DNA from: Bacillus sp. ISL-41
GTDB lineage: Bacteria; Bacillota; Bacilli; Bacillales; Cytobacillaceae
Direction of reading: 5' to 3'
Length of the DNA stretch: 64,000 nucleotides
Assembly: GCF_018613235.1 (NCBI RefSeq)
Contig: NZ_JAGGQP010000052.1
Location: 8,342-72,341 of the forward strand
Shown here: one piece after another, positions 1 through 9,590 of the stretch
Layout of the letters: every line of letters starts with the position of its first letter
Position numbering within the stretch: position 1 is the stretch's first letter
Program-made: the position numbers and the translations under genes
The notes under the pieces: model-generated
What the model was told of the DNA's origin: nothing
The model's database searches: none
The model's input: only the letters and a program-made list of their open reading frames with translations

Positions 1-60
1 CGAGGAGTTAGGAGCCGCAGCTAGACAAGTGACTCGAGGGGCTAGGCGCTGGAGCTGGAC
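1..60. repeat. partial copy of dispersed GC-rich repeat
   Basis: The first 60 bases match positions 20881-20940 at 56 of 60 positions, with differences at bases 30, 37, 47 and 60. The window begins inside this copy, so only its right-hand part is visible. It is GC-richer than the flanking intergenic DNA and contains no open reading frame of its own. It is a member of a dispersed intergenic repeat; the fuller copy is described at 20791-20940. Confidence 0.85.
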
Positions 61-95
61 ACTAATCTAAGTATAAAAATCGGACTTTATTAAAA

Positions 96-132
96 GAAAA
101 TATAGGCCGGCTTGTCATTCAAACCGGCCTAT
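96..132 (-). terminator. terminator of kbl
   Basis: A 9-bp perfect stem (102-110 pairs with 124-132, ATAGGCCGG against CCGGCCTAT) lies immediately after the kbl stop codon and is followed on the minus strand by a T-rich run. It indicates that kbl ends its transcript here and that no downstream gene is cotranscribed. Confidence 0.8.
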
Positions 133-136
133 TCAA

Positions 137-1327
137 TTAAATAATTTCTAATTCTTTGCCTACTTTTTCATAAATAGAAATGGCATTGTCTAGCATTTCC
201 TTCGTATGTGCGGCCGAAGGCATATTCCTTACGCGGCCAGTACCACGGGGTACGGTAGGGAATACGATTGACTTAGCGTATACTCCCTCTTCGTACAGCC
301 TTTTGCTGAACTCTTGTGTCTTGACTTCATCCCCTATGATACATGGGGTGATTGGCGTCTCAGAATGGCCAATGTCGAAACCAAGCTTTTGCAGTCCATC
401 CTTGAGATAGTTTGCATTGTCCCATAGACGCTCGTTCAGTTCTGTACTGTCCATCAGGATTTCAATGGCTTTAATGCTGGCTGCAACATCGGCTGGAGTG
501 AGCGAAGTCGAGAAAAGGAATGGACGGCTTCTTACTTTCAGCCAGTCAATTAAATTTTGTTTACCAGCTACATATCCTCCGACTACACCAATAGCCTTTG
601 ATAAAGTCCCGATTTGGAAATCGACTTTATCTGAAAGTCCGAAATGCTTAACAGTTCCAGCACCTTCACCCAATACACCTGAACCGTGTGCATCATCAAC
701 ATATGTAATTAGGTCGAATTCTTCTGCGATTTCAACAATTTCCGGAAGTTTTGCGATGTCACCATCCATAGAGAACACGCCGTCAGTGATCACCATGATT
801 TTATTGTATTGGCCTGACTCTTTCGCTTCTTTCGCTTTTGCGCGAAGGTCTTCCATGTCTGAGTGGTTGAAGCGGATGATTTTTGCTCTGGATAAACGGC
901 ACCCATCAATGATTGATGCATGGTTCAATTCATCAGAAAGGATGGCATCATTTTTATCCATAACAGCTGAAATAGCAGCCATATTACACATGAATCCTGA
1001 TTGGTATGCAATCGCAGCTTCTGTTTTTTTGAATTTCGCCAGAATTTCCTCAAGTTCTATATGCAGCTTGAGTGTACCGTTGATTGTCCGTACTGCACCT
1101 GCTCCCACTCCAAATTTGGCAATGGCTTCATCTGCAGTCTTTTTCAATCTCTCATCAGTTGCAAGTCCAAGGTAATTATTAGAGGAAAGATTGATCATTT
1201 CCTTACCATTGATTGTTATCACTGGTCCATTAGGGCTTTCAAGCGGGTCGATTACATTATATAAACCCTTCCCTTTTAGATCCTCCAGGTTCTCGTTTAA
1301 GAATTGATCCAATGTTTTACTAGACAT
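137..1327 (-). CDS. kbl: glycine C-acetyltransferase (2-amino-3-ketobutyrate CoA ligase)
   Basis: PLP-dependent cytosolic enzyme that interconverts 2-amino-3-ketobutyrate plus CoA with glycine plus acetyl-CoA, the second step of threonine breakdown after threonine dehydrogenase. The 396-residue protein has the alpha-oxoamine synthase fold: SSNNYLGL near residue 48, the substrate-site segment YVDDAHGSG near 209-217 and the PLP lysine in TLSKAIG (K244). The ATG at 1327 is chosen because AAAGGGG stands at good distance in front of it; a longer frame from 1360 has no such site. The usual partner tdh is not next to it: a terminator follows directly and the upstream neighbour is the divergent arcA. 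The related biotin enzyme BioF is a possible alternative, but there is no biotin context. Confidence 0.9.
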   Translation of the reverse strand: MSSKTLDQFLNENLEDLKGKGLYNVIDPLESPNGPVITINGKEMINLSSNNYLGLATDERLKKTADEAIAKFGVGAGAVRTINGTLKLHIELEEILAKFKKTEAAIAYQSGFMCNMAAISAVMDKNDAILSDELNHASIIDGCRLSRAKIIRFNHSDMEDLRAKAKEAKESGQYNKIMVITDGVFSMDGDIAKLPEIVEIAEEFDLITYVDDAHGSGVLGEGAGTVKHFGLSDKVDFQIGTLSKAIGVVGGYVAGKQNLIDWLKVRSRPFLFSTSLTPADVAASIKAIEILMDSTELNERLWDNANYLKDGLQKLGFDIGHSETPITPCIIGDEVKTQEFSKRLYEEGVYAKSIVFPTVPRGTGRVRNMPSAAHTKEMLDNAISIYEKVGKELEII

Positions 1328-1811
1328 CGTAAATCCCCTTTCTGCCGTTACATTTGGCATGTCATTATAATGGATACATCTGTCTTTTTGGAGAGGACAA
1401 TTAATTTGTCACTTTTTCCGTATTTCATGTGTGTTCACAAAATATACTTTATCATATTTATTTTATTTGTACATCTATGAAGGACAGAAAACGCTTTCTT
1501 TTTTTACCTGTTTATTTTCCCCTATTTTTCGCCACAATGCATGATATTTTCTGAAACTGCATTCACATTGAAGACAGGTTTCTTATTCAACCTTAACACT
1601 GGTTTTAAAAGACGTTTTCTGGACTGTAAGCACCAAACTTTTATTCACGTGACTTTTAAAATTAGGTTTGAAAGTTTATTTGAGGGTATAGAAAAGGGAG
1701 CCAGTCTGCAGGCAAGCAGTTTGGCGGGGGCAGTGAAATTTGAGTTCTACATAATAATCACTTCCTCCTTATTTCAAATAGAAATAGATACTGAATATGG
1801 AGGCTGCTTTT

Positions 1812-3044
1812 ATGAAATACCCTTTGAATGTAACATCTGAAATTGGCGAGTTAAAATCCGTGGTCCTGCACCGGCCAGGAAAAGAAGTCGAAAACCTTAC
1901 GCCTAAGTACTTAGAGAGACTTCTTTTTGACGATATACCTTATTTACCCGCAGTCCAGAGAGAACATGATTATTTCGCCGATGTATTAAGAAACCGTGGA
2001 GTTGAGGTTCTTTACCTGGAAAAATTAATGGAAGAAGCATTGAATACTGAAGAAATACAACAACAGTTCATACATCAAGTATTGAATGAAAGCAAAAGCA
2101 ACTTGAATGGCTCAAGGCAAACGGTTGAAGAGTATCTTCATTCACTTTCAACTGATCAAATGATCCAAAAAGTTATGTCTGGTGTACTTAAATCAGAAAT
2201 CGAGCAGGAGAAAAAGGTTCACTTACATGAGTTGCTCGATGATTACTACCCATTCTTTCTTGATCCAATGCCAAACCTCTATTTTACCAGGGACCCGGCA
2301 GCTGTAATTGGAAATGGCATCTCTCTAAACAAGATGTGTGAGGGTGCAAGAAAAAGAGAATCATTGTTCATGGACTTTATTATTAAACACCATCCACGGT
2401 TCATCAATCATGATATTCCGCATTGGTATGATCGTGATGAATATTATCCATTAGAAGGCGGAGACGAGCTGGTGCTTAGTCCTGAGGTAATTGCGATCGG
2501 GGTTAGTGCAAGAACGTCCGCCCAGGCAATTGAAAAGTTGGCGAAACGAATCTTTACAAGAAACAATACTATAAAAAAAGTAGTTGCAGTTGAGATCCCT
2601 AAATTAAGAGCCTATATGCATCTAGATACTGTGTTTACAATGGTGGACCATGAGAAGTTTACGATCCATCACGGGATTGAAGGACCTAATGGAAATATGA
2701 AAATCTATATCCTTGAAAAAGGCATTGATCCTGACAAGCTCAACATTTCGGCACGCTCCAATTTAACTGAAACACTGAAGGAAGTCCTGGGCCTGCAGGA
2801 GCTCGTATTAATTCCATGCGGAGGAGGACATGAAATCGCAGCGGCCCGTGAGCAGTGGAACGACGGCTCCAATACACTGGCTATTGCCCCAGGTGTAGTT
2901 GTCACCTATGACAGAAATTACGTCTCAAATGACTTGTTGCGCAAAAATGGTGTGGAAGTTATTGAGATTCCAAGCTCTGAGCTATCAAGAGGACGCGGGG
3001 GCCCGCGCTGCATGAGCATGCCGATTTATCGAAAAGATGTATAA
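1812..3044 (+). CDS. arcA: arginine deiminase
   Basis: Hydrolyses L-arginine to citrulline and ammonia, the first step of the arginine deiminase pathway that yields ATP through ornithine carbamoyltransferase and carbamate kinase. The 410-residue protein shows the family landmarks in order: NLYFTRDPA (substrate Asp), [18 protein letters not shown] (catalytic His and Asp) and the C-terminal [11 protein letters not shown] with the nucleophilic cysteine at about residue 400. GGAGG sits about 8 bases before the ATG at 1812; an upstream in-frame ATG at 1797 lies before that site and is less likely. The gene is solitary: arcB, arcC and arcD are not adjacent. The 480 bases between kbl and arcA hold both promoters, but no clear operator was seen. 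Confidence 0.93.
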   Translation: MKYPLNVTSEIGELKSVVLHRPGKEVENLTPKYLERLLFDDIPYLPAVQREHDYFADVLRNRGVEVLYLEKLMEEALNTEEIQQQFIHQVLNESKSNLNGSRQTVEEYLHSLSTDQMIQKVMSGVLKSEIEQEKKVHLHELLDDYYPFFLDPMPNLYFTRDPAAVIGNGISLNKMCEGARKRESLFMDFIIKHHPRFINHDIPHWYDRDEYYPLEGGDELVLSPEVIAIGVSARTSAQAIEKLAKRIFTRNNTIKKVVAVEIPKLRAYMHLDTVFTMVDHEKFTIHHGIEGPNGNMKIYILEKGIDPDKLNISARSNLTETLKEVLGLQELVLIPCGGGHEIAAAREQWNDGSNTLAIAPGVVVTYDRNYVSNDLLRKNGVEVIEIPSSELSRGRGGPRCMSMPIYRKDV

Positions 3045-3059
3045 TAATATGAAGATAGA

Positions 3060-3093
3060 AAAGGCAGTCCTCATTCATTTGAGGACTGCCTTT
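3060..3093. terminator. bidirectional terminator between arcA and abrB-type gene
   Basis: Perfect 14-bp stem (3060-3073 with 3080-3093) with a 6-base loop between two convergent genes. A-rich and T-rich flanks on both sides fit use in both directions. Confidence 0.85.
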
Positions 3094-3102
3094 AGGCTGT
3101 TT

Positions 3103-3384
3103 CTAGGTGGTTGCCAGATAGCTTTGCAGTTCTTTGATCAATTGCTCAGCCCCTTCTTTGCTTAAGACGATTCTTCCTTCTGCCAGTGACATATTATCAT
3201 TGCTGATTGTACCGGTTATGAGGCAAGTCAGATCTGGCTGGTATTTCTTCAGGATTATCATATCCTCATCAACAAATATTTCGAGCGGATCACTTTCCCC
3301 GATACTCAGTTTTTTCCTGAGTTCCATCGGTATGACCACCCTGCCAAGTTGATCTGTTTTCCTCACAATTCCAGTAGCCTTCAT
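3103..3384 (-). CDS. abrB: AbrB-family transition-state regulator
   Basis: Small DNA-binding protein of 93 residues of the AbrB/Abh family, which in Bacillus represses stationary-phase genes during growth. The N-terminal swapped-hairpin beta-barrel is clear: TGIVRKTDQLGRVVIP at residues 4-19, followed by ELRKKL and a VDEDMIILKKY segment. The C-terminal multimerisation half (VLSKEGAEQLIKEL) also resembles AbrB more than Abh. The ATG at 3384 is preceded by AAGGGAAGG at good spacing; the frame extends 29 codons further upstream without a ribosome site. Bacilli often carry several AbrB paralogues, so it may not be the orthologue of B. subtilis AbrB itself. Confidence 0.85.
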   Translation of the reverse strand: MKATGIVRKTDQLGRVVIPMELRKKLSIGESDPLEIFVDEDMIILKKYQPDLTCLITGTISNDNMSLAEGRIVLSKEGAEQLIKELQSYLATT

Positions 3385-3592
3385 AAAGCATCCTTCCCTT
3401 CTAAAAAAGTATGGGATGTGGATGTCAGTTCTTCGAATAAATTCTAGCCCAATACAATTATAGCAAAACAAGTCATAATTTTACATTATGAATGTGTCAT
3501 TTTAAGCAATCAGTGTTTGACCGTTACTAGAACCTATAAAGCTTCATCTAAGCATCAAAGTAGATTTAATAATCGATTTAAGACGATTGCAA

Positions 3593-3629
3593 CACAAAAG
3601 GGCTAAATTCTAAAATTAGAATTTAGCCC
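3593..3629 (-). terminator. terminator of YqcI/YcgG gene
   Basis: A perfect 14-bp stem (3600-3613 with 3616-3629) with a 2-base loop, followed on the minus strand by TTTTGTG, lies just after the stop codon of the minus-strand gene ending at 3636. Confidence 0.85.
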
Positions 3630-3635
3630 CTAGTC

Positions 3636-4364
3636 TTATTTATGATGAAAAGGACATTTGCCTTCTATTGGTTTGCTATCGTCTCCAATAAAATACATTT
3701 TCCATTCTCGATGATCCGGGTCGCCATAATGGCTTACATTAGGGTGCTTTGGCAGGTTGTCCCATTTCTCAACGCGCTCCCTTACCTTTTCCCGTGACAT
3801 AATTCCGCCCTTTGACGTTCCTTCAAGTCCCTCGAAAATCCGACGCGGCTGAAAACCAAGAACGAGACTATTGCCCAAGTCCCTAGTTTTCCGCTGTTTA
3901 TAGGCCGGTGCATTTCCGAAAGCAAAAAATGGTTCGCCTGCAAACGAAAATGCCCATAAATGATGATCTGGATCTTTTGGATAATCAGCAGGCCATGGCT
4001 GCGTATCCTTTTCATGCAGGAACTGAAGCACATTCCAGAAGTATTCACGATAGTATTCAATTGTTTTTTCTTCCATTTCAGGTTCCACGAATACAAATAA
4101 TCCATGTCTTATAAGTGGCTTGGCATCATCAAACAATGCAATGAATTCTTCAATAGCGCCGGGTAATTGATCCCAATTGTCCCGGCTTATATATGAATAA
4201 CGGAGTTCTCCTTTTTTCTCGGCAGTCATTCCAAAGTAGCAAGGAAACTCTCGATTTGTGACAACATCCCGGAAATTCTTATATTCTTTTATCACCCATT
4301 CAGGTACAAGGTCTGGATTGACCATATCTTCCTTAGTAAACAAATAACTATTGGTAACTGCCAT
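3636..4364 (-). CDS. YqcI/YcgG family protein, putative heme-dependent enzyme
   Basis: A 242-residue soluble protein with the features of the YqcI/YcgG family (Pfam PF08892). Seen: an N-terminal REFPCYFG segment with a conserved-looking cysteine near residue 42, a central tryptophan-rich part (QPWPADYPKDPDHHLWAFSF), FFAFGNAPAY, and a C-terminal CPFHHK. Members of this family include the heme-dependent N-hydroxylase of guanitoxin synthesis, so the cysteine may be an axial heme ligand; that is inference. No signal peptide or membrane segment is visible. It stands alone between two minus-strand terminators, so context does not reveal its substrate. Confidence 0.75.
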   Translation of the reverse strand: MAVTNSYLFTKEDMVNPDLVPEWVIKEYKNFRDVVTNREFPCYFGMTAEKKGELRYSYISRDNWDQLPGAIEEFIALFDDAKPLIRHGLFVFVEPEMEEKTIEYYREYFWNVLQFLHEKDTQPWPADYPKDPDHHLWAFSFAGEPFFAFGNAPAYKQRKTRDLGNSLVLGFQPRRIFEGLEGTSKGGIMSREKVRERVEKWDNLPKHPNVSHYGDPDHREWKMYFIGDDSKPIEGKCPFHHK

Positions 4365-4434
4365 ATTTTACACCTCAATTTAGTTAGTCAGTTACCATTT
4401 ACCCTGTCTCTATGGTCCTAAACTTTATAATGAA

Positions 4435-4460
4435 AAAGTAAAAACACGCATTTCTGCGTG
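4435..4460 (-). terminator. terminator of LVIVD-repeat gene
   Basis: A 6-bp stem (CACGCA 4445-4450 with TGCGTG 4455-4460), TTTC loop, and a T-run on the minus strand, placed just after the stop codon at 4474. Confidence 0.65.
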
Positions 4461-4473
4461 CTTTACTCTATCT

Positions 4474-5877
4474 TTATCTTACTCCCTGGCTCTGTGGTGC
4501 GGAGGAACTATTATTCTTCAATAAAACCTTTAATCCTGACCCGATATCAGATGCAAGAATATAATTCCTATCGACAAACACTCCCCAAACATCACTTCTT
4601 TCAGGAACATATTGACCTACTTGAACCGGTTTTGCTGGATCAGTAATATCTACTGCATATACTCCCCCTGCATAGTGGGACAAGTACAATGTGTTTCCAT
4701 GGACTTTAGGGTCGTGGACTGTATTTGCGAAAGTAACACGATCCTCGACGTTATCAACCAAGTCGGTCTTGAACTCACTTAGCAATTTAGGATTTGTTTT
4801 ATCCTTAATATCGAAGATCCTTGTGTAGCCATAGGATTGTTCATAACCTTCTTTCGTTGGGTTATAGACTTCCCTTGTCTCAATCAGTACATTTCCTCCT
4901 TTGGCAAGGGTCGCCGAATGCGCGGATCCCTGCTGGTCAGAACCGAAATCTGTACGTCCTAGATATTGAGGGTTTTCGGGACTGCTGATATCAAAAATGA
5001 CTGTTCCCAGATCCCACATTGAGACATAGGCATACTTTCCGGTTTCATCTATCATCGTGCTGTGGTTGAATACTGGACGAATTTTTCCATCAGGAGAACT
5101 CCAATGGTATCCGTTAAAATCGTCCGGAATTTCCTCAAGCATTCTTGGGTCGAACTCCCATAGTTTTTGAGGGTTTGCAGGGTCGCTGACATCGACAACC
5201 TGAAAGTCCTTCTCCTCCCCATGGCTATAATAGTCTGCATAAGGATTGGCAGCAAGTACAATTGCACGGTTCCCCTGCATCGTTAAGTATAATTCGTGTG
5301 TACCGTTAGTCTTTTTCGTAACTTCATAGAATCCAAGCTTTTTGGGTTCTGAAGGATTTGTAACATCATAAAGCAAGAATCCGCCTTTTGAGTCAGGGTT
5401 ATTACGGCTAAGCTGCTGTACGCTCACCACTGCAAGGTCTCCTTTAAACGATGGAGTGTTGACGCTTTTTACGATTACTTTTTCCTGCCAGGTTCCAGGG
5501 ATATCATTATTGGCAAACACAGCAACCTCTTCAGGGTTTGACGGATCCTTCATATCAAATACCCTTACCCCGCCATTTCCGCCATTTCTTGTATGAGTTC
5601 CAAGATAGGCATAACCTTTATGCGCATAGACATCTGCAAAGCTGTTTTGCTTTCCGTCAGCCCTTACCGTCTCCATTTCAGGAGCTGCTGCTTCATGTAA
5701 AAATTGAAGGTTTTTGCTGCCCTCCATTACCGGGACAGAAACGTTGCTATAACCAGCCCTCTCTCCTTTTTCAATATTAACATCACCAAGTTCGTCGTGG
5801 GCAAGGACATTGAATGGAATTGAAGAGACCGTCAAGGCACCAACCAGAATCAGACTAGATAACAACCGTTTTTTCAT
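4474..5877 (-). CDS. secreted LVIVD-repeat beta-propeller protein
   Basis: A 467-residue exported protein. Residues 1-26 form a signal peptide (two lysines and an arginine, a hydrophobic core, then FNVLA before HDE). The mature part holds repeats of the LVIVD type: units of about 45-60 residues of the form GxAYL...V.VFDMKDPSNPEEV, such as LYDVTNPSEPKKLG, VVDVSDPANPQKLW, IFDISSPENPQYLG and AVDITDPAKPVQVG. Such repeats fold as blades of a beta-propeller and are found in bacterial surface or secreted proteins of unknown activity. There is no sortase signal or lipobox, so it is probably released or loosely wall-bound. It forms a single-gene unit. Confidence 0.8.
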   Translation of the reverse strand: MKKRLLSSLILVGALTVSSIPFNVLAHDELGDVNIEKGERAGYSNVSVPVMEGSKNLQFLHEAAAPEMETVRADGKQNSFADVYAHKGYAYLGTHTRNGGNGGVRVFDMKDPSNPEEVAVFANNDIPGTWQEKVIVKSVNTPSFKGDLAVVSVQQLSRNNPDSKGGFLLYDVTNPSEPKKLGFYEVTKKTNGTHELYLTMQGNRAIVLAANPYADYYSHGEEKDFQVVDVSDPANPQKLWEFDPRMLEEIPDDFNGYHWSSPDGKIRPVFNHSTMIDETGKYAYVSMWDLGTVIFDISSPENPQYLGRTDFGSDQQGSAHSATLAKGGNVLIETREVYNPTKEGYEQSYGYTRIFDIKDKTNPKLLSEFKTDLVDNVEDRVTFANTVHDPKVHGNTLYLSHYAGGVYAVDITDPAKPVQVGQYVPERSDVWGVFVDRNYILASDIGSGLKVLLKNNSSSAPQSQGVR

Positions 5878-6179
5878 TATATAAAACCTCCTTCTATGTA
5901 TTGAATAACAATATAGCAGAGGTGGAAACTCGTCTTCAATTAATAGACTGTATTTTTTGTAAATTCAGTTAATTTATCCTAATAAAGGAATTTTCTGCTA
6001 AGTCTATGGTTGTTGTTTCGGGAACCGAATTAGGTAATATGCCACAAAGCTGGCAGGAACAGTTTCCATATCTTCCAGCCTAGAAAACGCTGGTCGAAAT
6101 CCAGAGATTTTAGTATGATTAAGAAATGTGATTGTAAAATATTTGTTCTCTTAAAATAGATTAAAGCGAGGATTTTATC

Positions 6180-7733
6180 ATGAGTTTATTGAATGTAGAA
6201 AATTTAAGCCACACATTTGGGGATCGTACCCTTTTTAAGGATGTTTCTTTTCGTTTGCTGGCAGAAGACCACGTTGGTCTTGTAGGAGCGAACGGTGTCG
6301 GAAAGTCGACCTTGATGAATATCATTACCGGGCAATTGATACACGATTCCGGTAAAGTCGAATGGACTCCAGGTGTTGAGTATGGATATCTTGACCAGCA
6401 TACAGTTTTGACACCCGGAAAAACAATCCGCGATGTATTGCGTGATGCGTTTCTTCCTCTTTTTAAGAAAGAAGAAGAACTGAATGAAGTCACAGCAAAA
6501 ATGGCGGACGCAACACCTGAGGAGCTCGAAAAGCTACTTGAACAAATGGCCGAAATCCAGGATGCCTTAGATGCAGGGGGTTTCTATTCCCTTGATATGG
6601 AGGTCGAAGAAGCTGCGAGGGGTCTTGGTTTGGATGCAATCGGTATAGACCGCGATGTTTCTGCTTTGAGCGGCGGTCAGCGCACAAAAGTCCTGCTTGC
6701 AAAGCTTTTGCTTGAAAAACCAAAGGTTCTCCTGCTTGATGAGCCGACCAACTACCTTGATGTCGAGCATATACAGTGGCTCACAAAATACCTGAAGGAT
6801 TACCCTTATGCTTTTATCCTGATTTCACATGACACTGAATTCATGAACCCGGTTTCAAATGTTATTTTCCAGCTGGAATTTTCAAAGCTGACGCGCTATA
6901 CTGCTACCTATGAAAAATTCCTGGAATTAGCTGAGATCAACAAGAATCAGCATATTAACGCCTATGAAAAACAGCAGGAATTCATCAAGAAACAAGAAGA
7001 TTTCATTGCCAAAAATAAGGCGCGCTATTCGACAACAGGACGGGCAAAGAGCCGACAAAAGCAGCTTGACCGTATGGAACGGATTGACAGACCTGAAACA
7101 GCCGTCAAACCTACTTTTGAGTTCAAGGAATCACGCGCAAGCAGCCGTTATGTTTTTGAAGGCACCGACTTTGAAATTGGATATACTCACCCGCTTCTCC
7201 CGAAATTGTCAGTTACGATCGAGCGCGGTGAAAAGATTGCGATTGTCGGAATGAATGGTGTCGGTAAATCGACCTTGTTGAAAACGATGCTTGGAAAAAT
7301 CCCAGCATTGAGCGGAAAAATTGAACGCGGCGACTTCCTCTACCCTTCCTACTTTGAACAGGAAGTGAAAGCAGGAAGCATCACGCCGATTGAAGATGTC
7401 TGGAGCGAATTCCCGGGCATGGATCAGCATCAAGTACGCGCGGCATTGGCACGTGGCGGCCTGAAGAATGAACATATATCACGTCCGTTGAACCAGCTTA
7501 GCGGCGGAGAGCAGGCAAAAGTTCGCCTGACAAAATTGCAGATGCACGAGAGCAACTGGCTGCTGTTCGACGAGCCTACCAACCACCTTGACATTTCTGC
7601 AAAAGCAGAATTAAAACGAGCATTGAAGGCTTATAAAGGGACGATAGTCCTCGTCAGCCACGAACCAGACTTCTACGAAGATTGGGTAACAAAAGTCTGG
7701 AATGTGGAAGAATGGGCGGAAAAGGCGAAATAG
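6180..7733 (+). CDS. yfmM: ABC-F family ribosome-associated ATPase (YfmM-like)
   Basis: Cytosolic ABC-F protein of 517 residues with two ATPase domains and no membrane segments; such proteins act on the ribosome in translation or antibiotic protection. Domain 1: Walker A GANGVGKST near residues 37-45, signature LSGGQRTKV, Walker B LLLDEPTNYLD. Domain 2: GMNGVGKST, LSGGEQAKV, LLFDEPTNHLD. Between them is the charged linker that reaches the P-site tRNA. The opening, the RDVLRDAF segment and the length resemble B. subtilis YfmM rather than YfmR, YdiF or YkpA; this is judged from memory. GCGAGGA precedes the ATG. The 300 bases upstream were checked for a leader peptide or attenuator and none is convincing. 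Confidence 0.85.
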   Translation: MSLLNVENLSHTFGDRTLFKDVSFRLLAEDHVGLVGANGVGKSTLMNIITGQLIHDSGKVEWTPGVEYGYLDQHTVLTPGKTIRDVLRDAFLPLFKKEEELNEVTAKMADATPEELEKLLEQMAEIQDALDAGGFYSLDMEVEEAARGLGLDAIGIDRDVSALSGGQRTKVLLAKLLLEKPKVLLLDEPTNYLDVEHIQWLTKYLKDYPYAFILISHDTEFMNPVSNVIFQLEFSKLTRYTATYEKFLELAEINKNQHINAYEKQQEFIKKQEDFIAKNKARYSTTGRAKSRQKQLDRMERIDRPETAVKPTFEFKESRASSRYVFEGTDFEIGYTHPLLPKLSVTIERGEKIAIVGMNGVGKSTLLKTMLGKIPALSGKIERGDFLYPSYFEQEVKAGSITPIEDVWSEFPGMDQHQVRAALARGGLKNEHISRPLNQLSGGEQAKVRLTKLQMHESNWLLFDEPTNHLDISAKAELKRALKAYKGTIVLVSHEPDFYEDWVTKVWNVEEWAEKAK

Positions 7734-7743
7734 AAACATTAGG

Positions 7744-7777
7744 AACCTGATGGAGTTGCCCCGTCAGGTTTCTTTTT
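7744..7777 (+). terminator. terminator of yfmM-like gene
   Basis: Stem AACCTGA (7744-7750) with TCAGGTT (7764-7770), partly extended by GG/CC pairs, followed by TCTTTTT, directly downstream of the gene. Confidence 0.8.
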
Positions 7778-7959
7778 ACTAAAGTGCTAAATGGCTCTGT
7801 TAAAAACCGTCTTTACTTAATATTAACCATGCTTGGACACCGAATAATCCCCCCTTCCATAATATTCATATTAAATTTCATCAAAATGTATTGAGTTATT
7901 CTCTTGTTATTGATAAATTTTATAGGATGCATAAAATTTATTTATAAAGGTGATAACAA

Positions 7960-8832
7960 ATGAAAAAATGGCTAACATTATTAAGCTTATTGATGCTCTT
8001 TACCCTTGCGGCTTGTTCTGACAATGGTACAGACGATGGACAAAAGGACACAAAAAAAGAAACGATAAAAATTGGGGCGATTCCTGACCAGAATGCAGCA
8101 GACTTGAACAGGAGCATGGAGGATTTTGCGAAGGACTTAGAAGAGAAGACAGGATTAAATGTGGAGTATGTCCCTTCTGTGGATTATTCAGCGCTTGTCA
8201 CTGCCTTTGAACGCGGCGAAATCCAGCTGGCCTGGTTTGGGGGCCTTACTGGTGTACAGGCCAGAAACTTAGTTCCTGAAGCTGAAGCATTTGCACAGAG
8301 ACCAATTGATGAAAAGTTTAAATCCGTATTTATTGCCAATAGCGATGTTAAGATTGATAAGTTAGAAGATTTAAAAGGAAAGTCATTTACTTTTGGCAGT
8401 GAAAGTTCGACTTCCGGTCATTTAATGCCGCGCTACTTTATGATGGAAGCTGGCCTAGACCCGGATCAGGATCTTGATGGAAAACCTAACTACTCCGGTT
8501 CACATGATAAAACTTATAAACTAGTGGAATCAGGTTCGTTTCAGACTGGTGCATTAAATATTTCTGTATGGGAAGCAGCTGTTAAAGAAGGAAAAGTAGA
8601 TGAATCAAAGGTAAAAGTATTTTATACAACGCCTGAATACTATGACTACAACTGGACATTAAACAAGGTTGATGCAGACACCAAAGCCAAAATCAAAGAA
8701 GCAATTCTTTCCATGACTTCAGAGGATAATGAAATCATGGCGTTATTGCAGACTGATAAATTTATAGAAACGAAGAATGAAAATTATGAAGCAATAGAAA
8801 AGGTCGCAAAGCAACTCCAGATCATCAAGTAG
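7960..8832 (+). CDS. PhnD-type substrate-binding lipoprotein, putative selenate subgroup
   Basis: Extracytoplasmic solute receptor of 290 residues. The signal peptide ends in a lipobox (LAAC, cysteine near residue 19), so it is anchored to the membrane as a lipoprotein. The body is PhnD-like, with IKIGAIPDQN, QLAWFGGLTGVQAR, FGSESSTSGHLMP, GSHDKTYKLVESG and GALNISVWEAAVKEGKVD. Those segments closely recall the subfamily called putative selenate ABC transporter binding protein, rather than true phosphonate receptors. That naming rests on gene co-occurrence, not transport assays, and no selenium gene is near, so the substrate is uncertain (an oxyanion or phosphonate). It is first in a tight four-gene operon; GGTGATAA precedes the ATG. 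Confidence 0.82.
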   Translation: MKKWLTLLSLLMLFTLAACSDNGTDDGQKDTKKETIKIGAIPDQNAADLNRSMEDFAKDLEEKTGLNVEYVPSVDYSALVTAFERGEIQLAWFGGLTGVQARNLVPEAEAFAQRPIDEKFKSVFIANSDVKIDKLEDLKGKSFTFGSESSTSGHLMPRYFMMEAGLDPDQDLDGKPNYSGSHDKTYKLVESGSFQTGALNISVWEAAVKEGKVDESKVKVFYTTPEYYDYNWTLNKVDADTKAKIKEAILSMTSEDNEIMALLQTDKFIETKNENYEAIEKVAKQLQIIK

Positions 8833-8842
8833 GTGGATTTTC

Positions 8843-9589
8843 ATGCAGGAAGCAATAAGCCTTAAGCAAATATCAAAAATCTATGAGCGGAAGATAGCAT
8901 TATCTTCCCTCTCTTTTACTGTTAACAAAGGAGAATTAGTTGCCCTTATTGGTCCAAGCGGAGCAGGCAAAACTACATTGCTGAACTTGCTGTCAGCCAT
9001 TCTTCCACCAAGCCAGGGTGAAATCCTTATAGACGGCCACCCTCTCTCTGAGCTAATGGATCATAAGAAGAGAGCAAAAAAAATCGGTATCATCCGCCAA
9101 CAGTTTGACCTTGTGGGAGAGCTTCCGGTCATCCATAATGTTCTTGCTGGCAGGCTTTCTGAATGGGGCCTTATTAAATCTATCCTATCCATGCTGATCC
9201 CACAGGATAAGGAATATGCTGCCCAGGCACTCAGACGGGTAGGGTTGACAGATAAATTGTATGAAAAAACTTCTTCCCTCTCAGGCGGAGAACAACAACG
9301 AGTAGCGCTTGCAAGGCTTCTTGTCCAAAGTCCTGAAATCGTCCTAGCCGATGAACCGGTTGCCTCCCTGGACCCAGCGCGTGCCGAAGACGTCCTGGAA
9401 TTATTAGTAAAAATCGCTTTAGAGGAAAAGCAAACACTAATCGCAAGCCTTCATTCAGTAGAATATGCAAGGAAATACTTCGATAGGTTGATAGCCCTTA
9501 AAGATGGTGAGATCTTCTTTGACCTCCCCGCTTCTTCCGTAACTGATGACCAGATCAAGAACCTTTACAGACTAAAGGAGATCTCTTGA
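8843..9589 (+). CDS. phnC: PhnC-type ABC transporter ATP-binding protein
   Basis: Cytoplasmic ATPase (248 residues) that powers import through the two permeases encoded next. Walker A is GPSGAGKTT near residues 37-45, the signature is SLSGGEQQRVALARLL, Walker B is IVLADEPVASLDP and the switch histidine is in IASLHSVEYA. The start lies 10 bases after the receptor gene and the stop 1 base before the permease start, so translation is probably coupled. Phosphonate-type by family; the actual substrate follows the receptor. Confidence 0.88.
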   Translation: MQEAISLKQISKIYERKIALSSLSFTVNKGELVALIGPSGAGKTTLLNLLSAILPPSQGEILIDGHPLSELMDHKKRAKKIGIIRQQFDLVGELPVIHNVLAGRLSEWGLIKSILSMLIPQDKEYAAQALRRVGLTDKLYEKTSSLSGGEQQRVALARLLVQSPEIVLADEPVASLDPARAEDVLELLVKIALEEKQTLIASLHSVEYARKYFDRLIALKDGEIFFDLPASSVTDDQIKNLYRLKEIS

Positions 9590-9590
9590 T

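Noticed and set aside
417-1175. Long open frame antisense to kbl
   Set aside because: It lies wholly within kbl on the other strand, is rich in Ser and Ile as expected of a shadow frame, and has no ribosome site.
1541-1840. Open frame before arcA on the plus strand
   Set aside because: No ribosome site, AT-rich composition, and overlap with the arcA start; the region looks like ordinary promoter DNA.
5878-6179. Leader peptide or attenuator before the ABC-F gene
   Set aside because: Some ABC-F genes are controlled this way, but no short frame with ribosome site or paired terminator/antiterminator stems was convincing.
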